Assembly (NCBI RefSeq): GCF_950023065.1 | Contig: NC_088677.1 | Location: 61,033,469-61,097,468 of the forward strand | DNA length: 64,000 nt | Direction of reading: 5' to 3' | From: Planococcus citri | Taxonomy: Eukaryota; Arthropoda; Insecta; Hemiptera; Pseudococcidae | Shown: positions 36,658-49,700 of the stretch, piece by piece | Numbering within the stretch: the first letter of the stretch is position 1 | How the letters are laid out: each line of letters begins with the position of its first letter | The notes under the pieces: generated by a model | The model's database searches: none | What the model was told of the DNA's origin: nothing | The model's input: the letters and a program-made list of their open reading frames with translations, nothing else | Made by a program: the position numbers and the translations under genes

Positions 36658-36853
36658 CACATCAACATCATGGAAAGAGGATCCACCAGCTAGCATCAGA
36701 CGTTTAAAAGCGAACATAAACCTAAAGTTATGTGGGTTTGCGTGTTGCTTAATCTGCGCCCACATATCCTTAGGATTATTACTCGCGGTGACTACAACAT
36801 TGTATTCATTATGATGAAGAACGTGCGTAGAGAAATGAGAATGTAAAATTATT
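36658..36853 (-). CDS. Possible exon of unknown gene
   Basis: The minus frame is open between an acceptor (GAAAAG|A) near 36,853 and a donor (GTG|GTAAGCC) at 36,658. The peptide is histidine- and asparagine-rich with a natural look (HHNEYNVVVTASNNPKDMWA, then a segment rich in F, R and M ending GGSSFHDVDV). I do not recognise the family. A second candidate exon lies upstream at 36,983-37,136, but the phases as I read them do not match. Confidence 0.3.
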
Positions 36854-36982
36854 CTTTTCAGTCAATCGTAGTAAATTGTCCTCTGCTACACCGGATTAAG
36901 TGACAATAATCATTTTGAGATTTGCGAACCAGCATTTCCTACTTCTCTGTTGAGCATTCAAACGATGAGAATTGAGAGTTAC

Positions 36983-37136
36983 CTGATGTGAAGACGCACT
37001 TGAAGCAGAACTGAATGAAGAACACGAACGTGACGTGACTGACCTACGTAATTGGCCTTGTGGCCCTTGAAAAGATTCATCATTTAAAATAACTTGAATA
37101 CGCCAACGTTGCACTTGCTCCGATACCCAATCTTGC
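36983..37136 (-). CDS. Possible exon of unknown gene
   Basis: The segment lies between acceptor TTAG|G and donor CAG|GTAACT. It encodes QDWVSEQVQRWRIQVILNDE, then a serine/arginine-rich tail with SRSCSSFSSASSASS. The serine-rich tail could be low complexity. It is possibly one gene with 36,658-36,853. No family is recognised. Confidence 0.3.
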
Positions 37137-37761
37137 CTAATTTTGGTGATAGAGTAGCATTAATTGATGACCAAGAGTATTTCGTTGTTTCAACATCGTG
37201 AAAATATCCTAGTGAGATTTTCTGTATTGTCGGAACGAACGTAGGGGTGAAATGGACTACCTTTTTAAAGTACGTACAAACGTCATTTTTTTCGAAGAAT
37301 AAGGTTTAGGAGTTGAAAAAACATCGAAGCATCGAACAACTCGCTTATTATTTGGACGATTTTTATGAACTTGATCGCATTTTGAAAGTCGATTGTTCGC
37401 CACCTTTGGAGCCGAATTACTCTGAAATGAAGATGTTTGTAGCTTTTTCTGTTTGTTGATGTGTAGAATTCAAGTTTTTTTTTTATTTCGCATGACATGT
37501 GGGCCATTCTGTAATTATTTTAGATAACTATGTAGTTGCATTTGTACACTGAGGTGTTAGTGCTCCTTGAGTGTGATTTTTGGCAATTTTAGTATAACAT
37601 TGGTTACGAAGGTGTCACTAAGTCGGGGGGTCCAAAAAAAAATCATATTCATAGTATAAATGGGTTCATTCCTTCTCCATTAAGCCAAAATTTGCGTCGA
37701 ATTTTTAAGTTGCGCTCCCCTCCAATTTTGAGTGAAAATCAACCGTCGTAGAATTAATCTA

Positions 37762-38762
37762 ACAAGGGAAGCCCCCACATGAGAATCTCCGATTTGAATG
37801 AAACTTGGACTGTTGGAAAGAGGACCTCAAAAAACACCCATCCCCCAATTTTCAGCTGCTCAAGTTGATTTTTAGATTTTTGGCGAATTTTTGAAGTTTT
37901 GTGTACACAGGAAAAGCTATTCAACTCACAAAATGGGAAAAAACTACAAATATCCATCCCTCTCGCGTATCAGCTTCCGGAGCTCAAATTTGGGCCAAAG
38001 GTAGTCTTCTAGATACCTGATCGACTCATACCACCATTGGCCGGATCCGGCCTTTCGGTCAGAAAACAGAATTTTTTACTTTTTTTCTCATATTTTGGGT
38101 GAATTTGAAAAATGGCTGTTTTCTGACCAGAAGGCCGGATCCGGCCAATGGTAGCATGGGTCGATTTGGTATCTAGCACAGATCGTTTGACCAAAATTTG
38201 AGCCCTGGAAGTGCATTAGATGACCTGCTTTAACAGGTTTTTCAATTTTTCCAATGACAGGCATAAAAAACCAGATGGACAAAAAATATGCTTTCTGATG
38301 TAAATTCCAGATCCGGCCAACGATAGTATTAATCGATTAGGTATCAAGCATAAACTCTTCGGCCAAAATTTTAGCTGCTCAAGTTCATGTGGTGGGGAGA
38401 AACGGCCATTTTTCAAATTCACCAAAAATCTGAGAAAAAAAGTAAAAAAATATGTTTTCTGACAGGAAGGCCGGATCCGGCCAATGGTGGTATGAGTCGA
38501 TCAGGTATCTGGAAGACTACCTTTGGCCCAAATTTGAGCTCCGGAAGTTGATACGCGAGAAGGATGGATATTTGTAGTTTTTTCCCATTTTGTGAGTTGA
38601 ACAGCTTTCCCTGTGTACACAAAACTTCAAAAAGTCGCCAAAAATCGAAAAATCAACTTGAGCAGCTGAAAATTGGGGGGGTGGGTGTTTTTTGAGGTCC
38701 TCTTTTCAACAGTCCAAGTTTCATTCAAATCGGAGATTCCCATGTGGGGGGCTTCCCTTGTA
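37762..38762. mobile_element. 1.0-kb foldback element with repeated GGCCGGATCCGGCC palindrome
   Basis: The left end AACAAGGGAAGCCCCCACAT is mirrored at the right end (ATGTGGGGGGCTTCCCTTGT). The arms are about 480 bp and nearly identical in long blocks, such as the AGAGGACCTCAAAAAACACCCA block and its complement. The 14-bp palindrome GGCCGGATCCGGCC or a one-sided variant occurs at about 38,038, 38,127, 38,308 and 38,470, each beside an AATGGT-type word. No protein is encoded. Confidence 0.85.
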
Positions 38763-38767
38763 AGTGA

Positions 38768-39135
38768 CTATGCGACCTATCAGAATAGGTTGAAATTTCG
38801 CCAAAAATCCAAATATTTCGACGAAAATGCGCTTTTGAACAATTTCGAGTCCTGAAGTCAAATCATGATTTTTAGAATTTTTGAAAATGCGACCTATCGA
38901 AATGTGTTGAAATTTCGGCTGGAAATTCAAATATTTCGACGAAAATGTATTTTGCCCATTTTTGAAGAATTTTAAACCCCAAAATCGAGCCATGATTTTT
39001 AGGATTTTTGAAAAGTGTCCTGTGACCAATAAAAATGTGTTTGAATTTCACCAAAAATTCATCTGATATTTTGACAAAAATGCATTTTTCGACTTTTTAA
39101 AAAAATTATATTTCGAGCCTCAAAATCGGGTCACA
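38768..39135. repeat. Three-unit tandem repeat, about 120 bp per unit
   Basis: Units begin near 38,768, 38,887 and 39,015 with GCGACCTATCAGAAT-, GCGACCTATCGAAAT- and CCTGTGACCAATAAA-type starts. Each continues with TTGAAATTTC-CC-AAAATTC, then ATATTT-GACGAAAATGC. The array abuts the 1-kb foldback directly. Confidence 0.65.
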
Positions 39136-39215
39136 ATTTTCGAACACTCAAATACGTTCGAGCTAAATAATTGATACGATTGTATAAGTATATTATCTAT
39201 TAGATAGGTAATAGG

Positions 39216-39477
39216 AAGGAACTAAATACTAGGTATGGAAATACTCCATCTTTGGCTATAGAAAAAAAATTTTAAGGACTCAATTTATTAATGATACCGC
39301 CAATTTACGTTGTTTTTTTACTTCATATTCATTTTAATACACAAAATAAACATTTTCCCACCTTATTTTTGATTCAATTTCATTATATGACTGAAATGAA
39401 AAAAATCACATCACCGTTAAAACTACGAAATCTATGACCGAAAATGGCGTATTTCCATACCTGGTATTTAGTTCCTT
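39216..39477. mobile_element. 262-bp MITE-like element
   Basis: The left terminal AAGGAACTAAATACTAGGT is mirrored at the right end as ACCTGGTATTTAGTTCCTT. The match continues inward for about 33 bp (TATGGAAATAC). The interior is AT-rich and non-coding. The target duplication is uncertain. Confidence 0.7.
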
Positions 39478-39613
39478 AGTAATAGGTATCCATTTAAAAA
39501 TATGTAAGCTAATGTTAATTTGTAACTCACATACCTACCTATCACGTATTACAAAAATGAGAATTAGGCCTACTTATTACATAAGCTGTGTGTAAATTTC
39601 TTCTTAAATTTTT

Positions 39614-40559
39614 TCAAGCAGTCAATGCTGCTCTTTGATATCGACCACCTTTCATTCTGGAAACTGTGTAAAAACTGTATACGACCAATAAACAATATAC
39701 GAAGAAACCTAGGAATGCAACAAAAGAAATTCAAATTACATATTTGTTCTGGTATTGAAAAAAATGTCAATCTTTAATCAATAAAGATGTAATTTTACCT
39801 AATGCAATCAAAGCTAATAAAAATGATAGAATGAAAAGTGCAAGAGGAGAGAATAATCCTATCATGATGAAGATGACAAAACATGCAGTAATCCATGAGA
39901 GATATGGAAATATATATTTAACATCATTGTCCTGAAAAGAAAAAGGTCGAAAGATACCATAAATAGGTACTCAATTGAATTGATAATAAATTAGAATTAG
40001 AAAGAACGTTGAATACATTCACACGACTTACTTCGAATATACCATATAACGCCATTCCACTAACTGCAATTGTGATCAATCCTAAAGGAAAATTAATCCA
40101 ATTGTTGCCTAAAGACAAAAACATCAAACAAATCGAAATCAAAATCTGATCGTGAGCACAATTCACTGACGTGAGTTGTCACCATCATAATCTTCGTACC
40201 TATTTCTATCTCTGCGTGCAACATGCCAGGATCTCTGATTTCCGGCACAAGATCTGCATTTTCACCCAGCACCCTCGTCCATGACCCCTGAGTATCTGAT
40301 AAAGATTGCCAAAATTCAGAAGAGGGAGTCTGACCAGCTATTCTTACCGTGCCTGATGGCAGGAACATCATCAATAACCCGAGTATCTGTAACGTTCCAA
40401 TACTTAACGATGAAATGATCCAAGATCTCGAACATAGTAATCTGAAAAATGACAGGTACTTACCACAGATACCCATAAAATGAAAACTGTCCCATTTTCC
40501 AGAGAAAAACATCCTAAAAAACTATTAAACGTTGGAATACTCGATGAAACTTTACCCAT
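39614..40559 (-). CDS. Four-transmembrane membrane protein, 195 residues, five exons
   Basis: Exons (minus, 5' to 3'): 40,464-40,559, 40,200-40,386, 40,032-40,108, 39,799-39,931, 39,614-39,708. All boundaries are GT/AG and phases agree, giving 196 codons with the stop. The start is MGKVSSSIPTFNSFLGCFSL. Hydrophobic segments are at residues about 22-42 (split by intron 1), 98-117 (LGLITIAVSGMALYGIFE), 126-146 and 150-180. A loop of about 55 residues between the first and second segments contains WTRVLGENADLVPEI and is probably luminal or extracellular. The last segment ends in VYSFYTVSRM and a short basic tail. The layout 'GCFSL-tGt-i---', four helices and a Y-rich tail resembles insect four-TM (LAPTM/DUF4728-like) proteins, but I cannot assign a function. 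Exon 2 could instead end at an alternative donor about 23 bp downstream. Confidence 0.75.
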
Positions 40560-42819
40560 TTCTAATTTATAACTAGATGTTTACCACGACACCATGTTAC
40601 CTTTGAAATTACTCATTGCAATATAGACGATGGTAATTGTGTGAAGTCACTTGACCATGGAAGTTGCCCTGATAAGGTAACCGCCTAGTAAGTTCGGCAG
40701 GTGATAGGAAATTACCCCTTCTTGCCCCTTACCCATGAACATAGGAGTACTTTTGTTCGACACTTCGACAGAACATTTTGCTAGAACTTTCAAAACCACG
40801 AAGACGTTTATGATGAGGTGCGATTTCACTTTGTGTTTTTTTTTTTTATCAATTCTAGGTACCTGTTGTTTAGTATGTAAAATACCTTACGCGTGGAAAT
40901 TTCAATGGTTTCATTTTCAACTTATTTGACGTGGTTGTTTTAATCAATATAAGTATTTATTGCCGTTCTGTGGTTACTAAAATACGTATTATTAGGTAGT
41001 GATTTACTGTGATGATAAATCAATGTGTAATGAGATTGTGTTTCTGTAAATTGGATCTACTTATGAAAAAAATGATATGGGTACGAGCTTTGAAAAGTTC
41101 AGACAATTTTAATTTCGTTCCTATGACAGCTAGGAAGCTACATATTTTTTTTTTTTAATCGGAAGCTCTCGATGGGTACTCGATTGCTTCTAAAAGTACA
41201 TATAGCGAAGGTCCAATTTTGATTTTAAGGGTTTGAAATTTGAGAAGAAAATCCAAAAATCGACATAAAGAATTTTTGGAAATTTTTCTCTGATTGTCTC
41301 CCTCCCCATTCCTCCTCCATTATCGTAAAAAACGAATCTCAGATTCGAATACAATGCTGATGAGGTTCCCCAAAAGAAAATATGTGTGTACAATGTCACT
41401 TTATATTCAGCTTGAAAAGAATCCATCACTATGGAAATTTTATTCAAATTCAAGTTCAGAACGTTCCCAGTAAAATTCCTTCAACTCGAATTAATCCCAT
41501 AAACCTTCCAATTCCAACCCAAATCACTCGTAAAACCCAATCATAATGTAGTATCAGGCCACTCGACCACATGGAAATCTCTTCATCAAAACACCACCAT
41601 TGCCACCGCAACAACGTACTCATCAATTACCAGCTCGTTTCACCCTTTCACTCGTCGTCGATTAAAGAAAAAAGAAAACCTCGTACACGCCCATCCTCTG
41701 CTACAGCTACGAGCTCTCTCGAAGTGTGAAAATTAGCTCGAAATTCGTGCAGCGCAACCCGGAAGCACACATTTCGCACATGCATAAAGTTCAAAGTAGT
41801 TAACGAGTGGTCTGCTCTCACCGTCCCGATGGTAGAGACTAGAGAGCTTTACGAGCCAAAATACTCGTATGTATAGACACAGACAAGGCGACAACGAAAC
41901 AGACTCGTATATGTATATAATAGAGAGTCGAGCACGTGTAGACCTTCGGCTAACCGGACATTTGCCAGGTGGGTTGTCCGACATCAAAACGCGCTTTGAA
42001 TAATACCAAAAGTGAATTTAACGCAAACTGTGGCACAGGAGACGACCGATCCCTTCTTGTATCCTTATGCCTTGCATGTTCCCAACCTCCGTTCTCGTTA
42101 TCATCATTTTTTTGTTAATGCTGTTAACGTCGACGGCGACAATTTTGACGTTTTATACTCAACTAGCTCTACCGTAATTTCATAATGTTCGCAGGCAAAC
42201 GACATTTTCAAACCTGGTTTGCGTTTTCGTCGCGATATTTTTACATCGCCGGAACGAGCTTTTTACCTCGCTCTCTTCGTTTCTCTCAGACATTTATTCT
42301 CAGGTTTTAGTGTTTCCATTTTCGGATGTATCTTGGCTATCTATCGTACTCGATGTTATTGTTTTATTAAATAATGATAAATGCGATGTTGCTGTCGTAT
42401 GCAAAACAACTTAGTTTTTATTCGCCAAACTCGTCCAGTTCTGGATCTATTTCAGATACATATTTTGATTTCCCAATTGTTACATATATTCGCCATGGCC
42501 AGCTTAATTGAAAGTAAGAGCAACATTTTTTAAAAAGAATTTCTAATTTTCAAGATGCTAAATGTTATGACGTTATTGACCCTGTTTTATTCTAATCGTT
42601 CCGCCAAGAGGTGTTTAGACAAAAATTCGAGAACATATCTGCCATTGGAGCGCCCATCAATAATATACAAAAATGCGATTGCATAAACCTTCTTGCAATC
42701 AGCGAATACCTAATGCCTCGTTGTACTCATCCTGGTCCGTGTTTGTCCATTGTTGAACCATTTTTTTTTTTCAAACAAAAATGAGAAAATAATATGGCAG
42801 CAAGAAACATTAATTTTTT
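40560..42819. other. Intergenic stretch
   Basis: The upstream part should contain the promoter of the four-TM gene. No gene is recognised in 40.6-42.8 kb. The sequence around 41.5-42.3 kb is less AT-rich but has no supportable frame. Confidence 0.35.
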
Positions 42820-42966
42820 CGTTATGAATTGTGATCTGATTGGTCAATGGACTCTCAGTATCTCCTTCTCAACAGCTACCCAAGCGAACGTAAATTCGCA
42901 AACAATCAGACGGAACCAGAAAAGATCTTATCTCTGAACTGGGTAGGATTCCTACTAGACAATTAA
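42820..42966 (+). pseudogene. Short BEL/Pao-type polyprotein relic
   Basis: The plus frame, containing one stop, reads YEL-SDWSMDSQYLL, NSYPSERKFANNQ, then EPEKILSLNWVGFLLD. This resembles the region after the reverse transcriptase of BEL/Pao elements ('FeLrKW-SN---ll--iP-e----', 'kiLGl-Wd---D'). It is only about 48 codons long, so the assignment is tentative. Confidence 0.35.
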
Positions 42967-43727
42967 TTCAGTCCTTCAGACTTCCTAGTTTGGTCGAATT
43001 AGCTCAAAGAAATGCCTCCGCTCGCACTGAAAGTATAAAGCGATCTGATAACTGATTCTAAATCTACATAGAAGGTATTCGGAAAACAAAACCTTGGGTG
43101 CCATTTTTGGTACATATCTTCCTTCTGTTGGTCATATAGAAAAATTTTCAAGCAGAAGTTATTTCTTGGAAGCTTCTCTATAGGGTTTTGATTATTACAA
43201 AAACTTCATCTAGAGCAACCTTTGCCCCCCCCCTCCAAAAAAAGATTGAAAAAGTATGCGAGTTTGAGTATTTTTCAAATTTGAAGGGGGCAAGGGTTGG
43301 TTCAAATGAGATTTTAGTTCTCAAGTTGGGTTTTTATTTTTGAAAAAATTCTCAAAAATTATATTATTTTTAAATTTTGTACAGTTTAGACTTTTCAGAG
43401 AAATCATATTCCTTATTTTTTTGAAAATTTGAATTCCAAGTCAGAAAACAATGGAATGTTTTGGATTTTCTATGATATGTCATCCTATTGTTTTTTGGGC
43501 TCTTTTTTCGGATCAACTCGAAAGAATCGATATACGTATTACACATTAAACATTCGTTTATTTTAGGAATAACGAAATGAACGATTATTTGCGTACTATA
43601 GATACAATATTTTTTTCTTTAAAAAAAAAAAAAATTATAATAAAATAAAACAGAATTAGGTTTTTGATGCACCATGATGAGCCACAATCCAATATCTAAT
43701 ATTGATGTTATCTTCAAAGTTTACTGC
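42967..43727. other. 3' flank of the DPYD gene
   Basis: AT-rich non-coding DNA. It should include the 3' untranslated region of the minus-strand dehydrogenase gene. An AATAAA-like word on the minus strand is not obvious to me close to the stop. Poly-A/T runs occur at 43,620-43,633. Confidence 0.4.
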
Positions 43728-46700
43728 TCACTGTACAATAGAGATGTTCGCTGAGGAGCATTCTTGATCATATTCAACGCCTCTTTTAATCACATGCGGT
43801 GTAGTTTTCTCGACCATACTGGGAAAAAAAGATGATTACTTTTTTTTGTGGAAAATTTACGATTTTTTTAAAAGATTAAAATTAGATTTTAAAACAATTG
43901 AGCTAAAACACCTCCACTCGTTGAATAACTATCGTAAATAATTACCTTATACAATCAATTATTGGACACACTGACAAACAAAGAGTGCATCCAGTACAGG
44001 CATCGGTTACATAAGGAATATGTGTTTCGTGATCGAAAGTTATCGCCTGATAACCAGAATCATTGCAGGTCAAATAACACTTCCCACAGTTTATGCACAT
44101 GTCCTAAAATCAGACGAAAAATTTATATATTTGCATTTACCTATTTATTTCAAAATAAAATAGGTAAGGTAAAATATTTTGAGTTAGTTTACTTACATCA
44201 TTTATCAATGCTACGACTTGTTTTTTATTATCTAAGTTTTTATAAGTGCCAATATGTTTGAGTCCTTCTCCGATCACATCTTTGACTTTGACGGCTTGGA
44301 CTGGTTCATCGTCTCGTTGAATTTGTTCTATGTTATTCAACAAATCTTTGCTTTTTTTACTTGTAGCTATGATTTCTTTCTTGACTTGCAGAAATTCTCC
44401 AAAATTTGGCAAAGTCTGTAACAAATTCTCCTGTATCATGGTTTTTGAAGAATAGAGATAATTCACGCTGAAATTATGAAACCTAAACTGAAACGATGTA
44501 TGAAGGGTTGCCAATCCTTAGAATTACAGGAGCAATTTCGAAAGCTTCACAGTGTCTTTTTTCAACATTTCATAGCATAACTCATAAAATGATTCTTCTT
44601 CTTATTTTTTTAAAAAAGAAAATAATGATTTTGGAAGGACCATTCATAATGTTGAATTAGCCCCAGTTTCACTTTTTCAGTTTAGGCGCTCCGATTTCGC
44701 TTCAAAAAAAATTATAAATTTCTGATTAAGAAAAATGAAAAATAGCTATGTATCAGTGGCTCCTTAACCTTCTTTGGAGCAGATAGAGCTGTTTTTTTTT
44801 TTTTTTCAAATTTTTAGCAATTGTGATTTCTTGTCACAATGACCAACTTCAGAGTCCAATTGATCAGGAATGCTGACACTTTAAAAATGATTGAAACTGC
44901 CTTAAAACATTCTTGCCAAAAGTTTCAAAAGTTCAAAACTGAGTTTTTGTTTGAAAGCTCAATTTTAAAAATCTTGTCACATTTTGTAACTACGATTAAA
45001 ATTAGAAAAAAATCCAGAAAGCATACAATTGGGGTTACAAAAAATTGTGGGGGGGAGGAGGGTTGAAGGAATTTCAAGATATCAGTCAAAATTCAAGAAA
45101 ATGTCAAATATCATGTGACACAAGGTTTCGTACATTTTTTAAAACGCTGAATACAAATGTCGACTTATTTTTTTGATTTGACCTCTTCAATGACCCCCCC
45201 CCCCCATCGACCTTCAACATTTTCTGAAAATTGAAAACATCGTGTAACGTACGGTTTATTAGGTTATTTGGAGCGCTGAGTACGAATATCAACTTATTTT
45301 TCTGATTTGGCTTCTTCAACGACCCCCATTGACCTTCAAAATTTTCTAAAAATGAAAAAATCGTGTGACATATGGTTTGTTTGGTTTTCGGGAGTGCTGA
45401 GTACGAATATCAGCTTATTTTTGTATTTTGACCCCTTCAACGACCCCCATTGACCTTCAAAATTTCCTGAAAATTGAAAAAATCGTGTGACATATGGTTT
45501 ATTAGGTTATTAGGAGTGCTGAGCACGAATATCAACTTATTTTTCTGATTTGACCACTTCAAAGACCCCCATTGACCTTCAAAATTTTCTGAAAAAGTTC
45601 ATAATTGCAATAAAGTATCCTAAAAATGTATTTTTTCGCATATTCTTGAATAACTGATCTGAAAATTTAGCTTTTTTGGCCAATATTTTTGAAAATTCCA
45701 AAACCGATCTCATTTTTGGCATGATAGGTACTTATGGCCCAGGATTCAGGAAGCAAAATCGATTAATTAGGTCTACCAATACCAAACATAATGTTGAAAT
45801 TATTCAAAGCTCATAAAATTGTGCCTTTATTTTTAATTCCAGATAAAACATCTAGACTTTGTTTTTCAATTATTTTCAATGACTTAGGAATAAATTATAG
45901 ATCGAAAATTCTTAGATCATCACGATCTTAGTACCTTATTTTGATCATTTCTAATCGAATATGCAGGTTTCCCCATTTGATGTACCGGTGTCGGAGGCGA
46001 CTGACCATTCCAATCTCGTAGACGTTTAATATTTTTCAAATACAGAAGTGTTTTTAATCCGGTAATATAATCATCGACGACGGTGAAATCTTGATTTTGC
46101 ACTGCGCTGCAAACCTGCACATTTGAAAGATGTAAGAAGACACAAATTTTCATTTCACATCCAGCAGATGATAAAATTCATGCAACTTACTTGTAGAACG
46201 GAAGCACCGCATTGTAAAAATTGCAGCCCTACGTCAGCCGAGTCAATGCCTCCAATACCCATGATGGCAAATCCTGGCAACGCTTTTGCAACCGCAGATA
46301 CTGCTCGAAGACCTACTGGTCGAGTTGCGTTGCCTGATACACCGCCATATGTTGTTAACTTATCAGTACCAACGGCAGGCCATGGTTCTCCTTTCGAGTT
46401 CAGGCCCATTAATCCGGAGATTGTGTTTATGGCAGCTACACCGTCAGCTTTGCCTGATAATAATCATAAAATTTTCAAATGTAGGTTGGTAATTGAAAAA
46501 TCAAGTCACTTGTATACTTTTTGGTATAATTATTTGTGAAGTACCTTCATAGGCTGCCCTGGCTATTGACACAACATCGGTGATATTAGGAGTAAGTTTA
46601 ATAAATACTGGAATTTTCACCGCTGCTCGTACCCAAGATGAAATATCACGAACAAGTTCTGGATCCTGTCAACATACGAGTATTTTATAAAAATATCTAC

Positions 46701-49700
46701 CTATAGAGCATGCCTATGAAATCAATGACATCGATTAAGCAATATCAAACAAATCAAAGTTTACCTGTCCGCAAGCAAGACCCATTCCAGATTCTCCCAT
46801 GCCATGAGGGCAAGATAAATTCAATTCTAAAGCATCAGCTCCTGCAGATTCAGCCATCTGGCTAAGCTTTGTCCAGTCTTCTCGATTATACGAACACATG
46901 ATGCTGGCGATGAGAACCTTATCGGGGAAATCGGTCTTCAACTCGCGTATACTTTGGATCCAGTATAAATCAGTCTTTTCAGATATCAGTTCTATATTTA
47001 GGAATGATCCTTGCTCGGGTCCGTATAAGTGACGTGATGTTGTACCTCGTATAATTCTTGGAGATACGTTTGTGACGATATCCTAAATAGTATAACGTAG
47101 AGGATTACTCTGAGCTTTGAATTACGTACAATGGAGAAAAATCGAGATTATTGGATTACACTTACTTTGTATAATGAGAAAGTTTTTGTTACAACAAATC
47201 CCCAACCTGCTTCGAAGGCTCTTCTAATCATGGCACTAGAAGTAGTAGGAGGTGCTGAAGCTAAACCAAACGGATTTTCGAATTTCAATCCGCACATTTC
47301 AACGCTGATATCAACCTCGTCAATAGGAGTGTAGAATTTTGGTAGTTTCGGTATTGAATCTACATTTAGATTGTGTAAATTCTGTAAAAAAAAAAAATCG
47401 AAGTCTTTTTAGAATTGGTATGTATACTTAGTTAGATAATTTTGAATCGTTAGGCACCTACTTGAATTCTCTGATGAATCGACCAAGCTGCAGTTTTTCC
47501 ATCATTTACTGATTCTACAGTAGTTTCAGCAATTCCGGCAAAGTCGCCACCGCAGAAGACATCAGGATCAGTTGTCTGCATTGTTTTCAAGTCAACGATT
47601 GGGTATCCAGAATCGTTGAATTTGATCGGATCGAGAACCTCGATTACTAAGAACACAAAATTTGAAATCTAAGCCCGAATGAAATTAATCAAAAATCATG
47701 AACAGATTTGTACCCAAACCCACCTTCTTTATCATAAAGACCGGAACCAAATGCAGAAATAATGAAGTTTGCTTTCATCTTGAGAACTTGTTCGGGATCT
47801 TCTTTCCATGATCCATCATCTTGTTCTTCGTTTCTCCAGAATGTTATGCCTGTAATTTTTCCTCCATTTGTTTGCACACTCTTAGGTGACTGGAATGGGA
47901 TAAATTCGCATTTTTCTTCTACTGCCAATTGCATCTGTAATATGTATTAATAAAATGAAAATCTATGGTTTCATGGAAAGAAAAAAAAAATTAAATGGAA
48001 TAATATTCTTACCTCTTCCGGTACAGCTCGAATATTGGTAAATCCTCTTCGAAAAACAGCGAATACTTTTTTCGCTCCGCATCGCAATGCTGAAGTGGCA
48101 CAATCAAAAGCTGTATCTCCAGCTCCCAAAACAACCACATTTCCATGTAGCTGAGGTAAACTAGAACAATTGCAATTGCTGCAAATGCCTTCAAAAAAAT
48201 TCAATAATTATTTCCAAGTACTAAACTTTTTTATTGTGTCATCTAATTTTTGAAAGATTTATTGGCGAATTAAGAATAGAATGATACCTGTCTTGCTTCC
48301 AGCTGATACTCGAGGTAGGAACGATTTCGACGTATAGAAACCCATTTCTTGAGTTAGACCTCTGAATATAGGGATTAAATTAGCTTCGGGGTGACCTATT
48401 CCGATAAATATCACTTTATATCCTTCATTTTTCAATTTCTAGACAGAAAAAATATGGCATGTATTACTCAATGAGTGGCCTGTTCTGAATTTTAAAAATT
48501 GGAAATAGGTACTACTCTATGATGTATTACATTAATGGTCAAGTGATCCTTTGACAGAGGTGTTCCTGTGATGAATTTTACTCCTAGATCTTTCACCAAT
48601 TGGATTTCGAAATTGACTGCATCGATTGGTAAACGATACTGAGGTATTTCTGAAGAACTGCATCAAAGAAGTCACACGATTCAATTGAAAATCATCAAAT
48701 TAGAGCTTACTGAAGTAGAACTTAATTTCTTCATATCGAAAGTTCTTCAGAACAGTTTTAAACTCGTGTGATAAACGTTCAGATCTGTTCTGCTCAGATA
48801 CGGCCAATGATTACGAGTACACTGTTTGGACCTGATTGATCTGATCTTAGATCAGGTTTAATCAAGAGATAGGTCGTATCTGAGCAGAACTTATCTTATC
48901 TAACATCTAACTTATCTTAAAAAGGCTAAATATGGAAATGAAAGATCAAAATAAGGAAATTTTCCTATATCGTAGTTTTGATCTTATCAGACCAGATCAA
49001 ATGCAATTCAGTCATTTTTTCCTCGCAAATCAACTTACGAACGAGAAAGGATTCATAATATCCTGCAGAATTTGGAGACAGCATGAAGAAAAATCAATGG
49101 AATGTCCAAAAATACAACACCAACTTACATAATAAAATTAAAATATTTCAGAAAAGTAAAATTTTCGATTTTTTTTTTCAAATCTGTTGGCAAAATTGGT
49201 CTTGTAACCGTAACGTATCGAAAAGTGTTCGGTAATTTTAGTTTTTATTTTTAAATAAAAATTAAATTCGTTTCGCGAATTCTAAATATCGCTGGTTACG
49301 TTTTAAATGGAATTTTGTACTTTTCGTAAAATCGCGTAAACTGTTGGCTGTTAAATTATCGTCGTATATTCGTTGTTTTTGTTAGTTACTAAGTTCGTTC
49401 GCGTTAATATTGATTTAATCGTCGAGTTATAAAGTCATCGAGCTCTTGCTCAGTTCTTTGTTTTCGTTAGGTTTGTTGATCTTTAGGTCAACGACCTTGT
49501 AAAATAAATATTGCTTTTATTTTGAGTTGTTATGTTTTGTCAGTCGAATTGTTTGATTAATTTCAATATTCTTGAGTCAGATTTATCGATTTAGATCGAT
49601 TCATCGTACAAAATCTGGTAAAATTTTTAAAAATTGAACGACGATTAAAGGGCCCAAAATTTTATTTCTAAATTTCTAACGAATTTCCAAAATAAAAAAA

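Noticed and set aside
40386..40463. Reading the four-TM gene straight through this stretch (139-codon frame without intron)
   Set aside because: Splicing 40,464 to 40,386 removes it, starts the protein at MGKVSSS, and produces a continuous first membrane helix. The unspliced frame does not.
44137..44514. Start of the DPYD C-terminal exon at an upstream in-frame methionine (MATLHTSFQF...)
   Set aside because: The segment before 44,430 lies upstream of the CAG|GAG acceptor and has no counterpart in the enzyme. The spliced model restores the family sequence.
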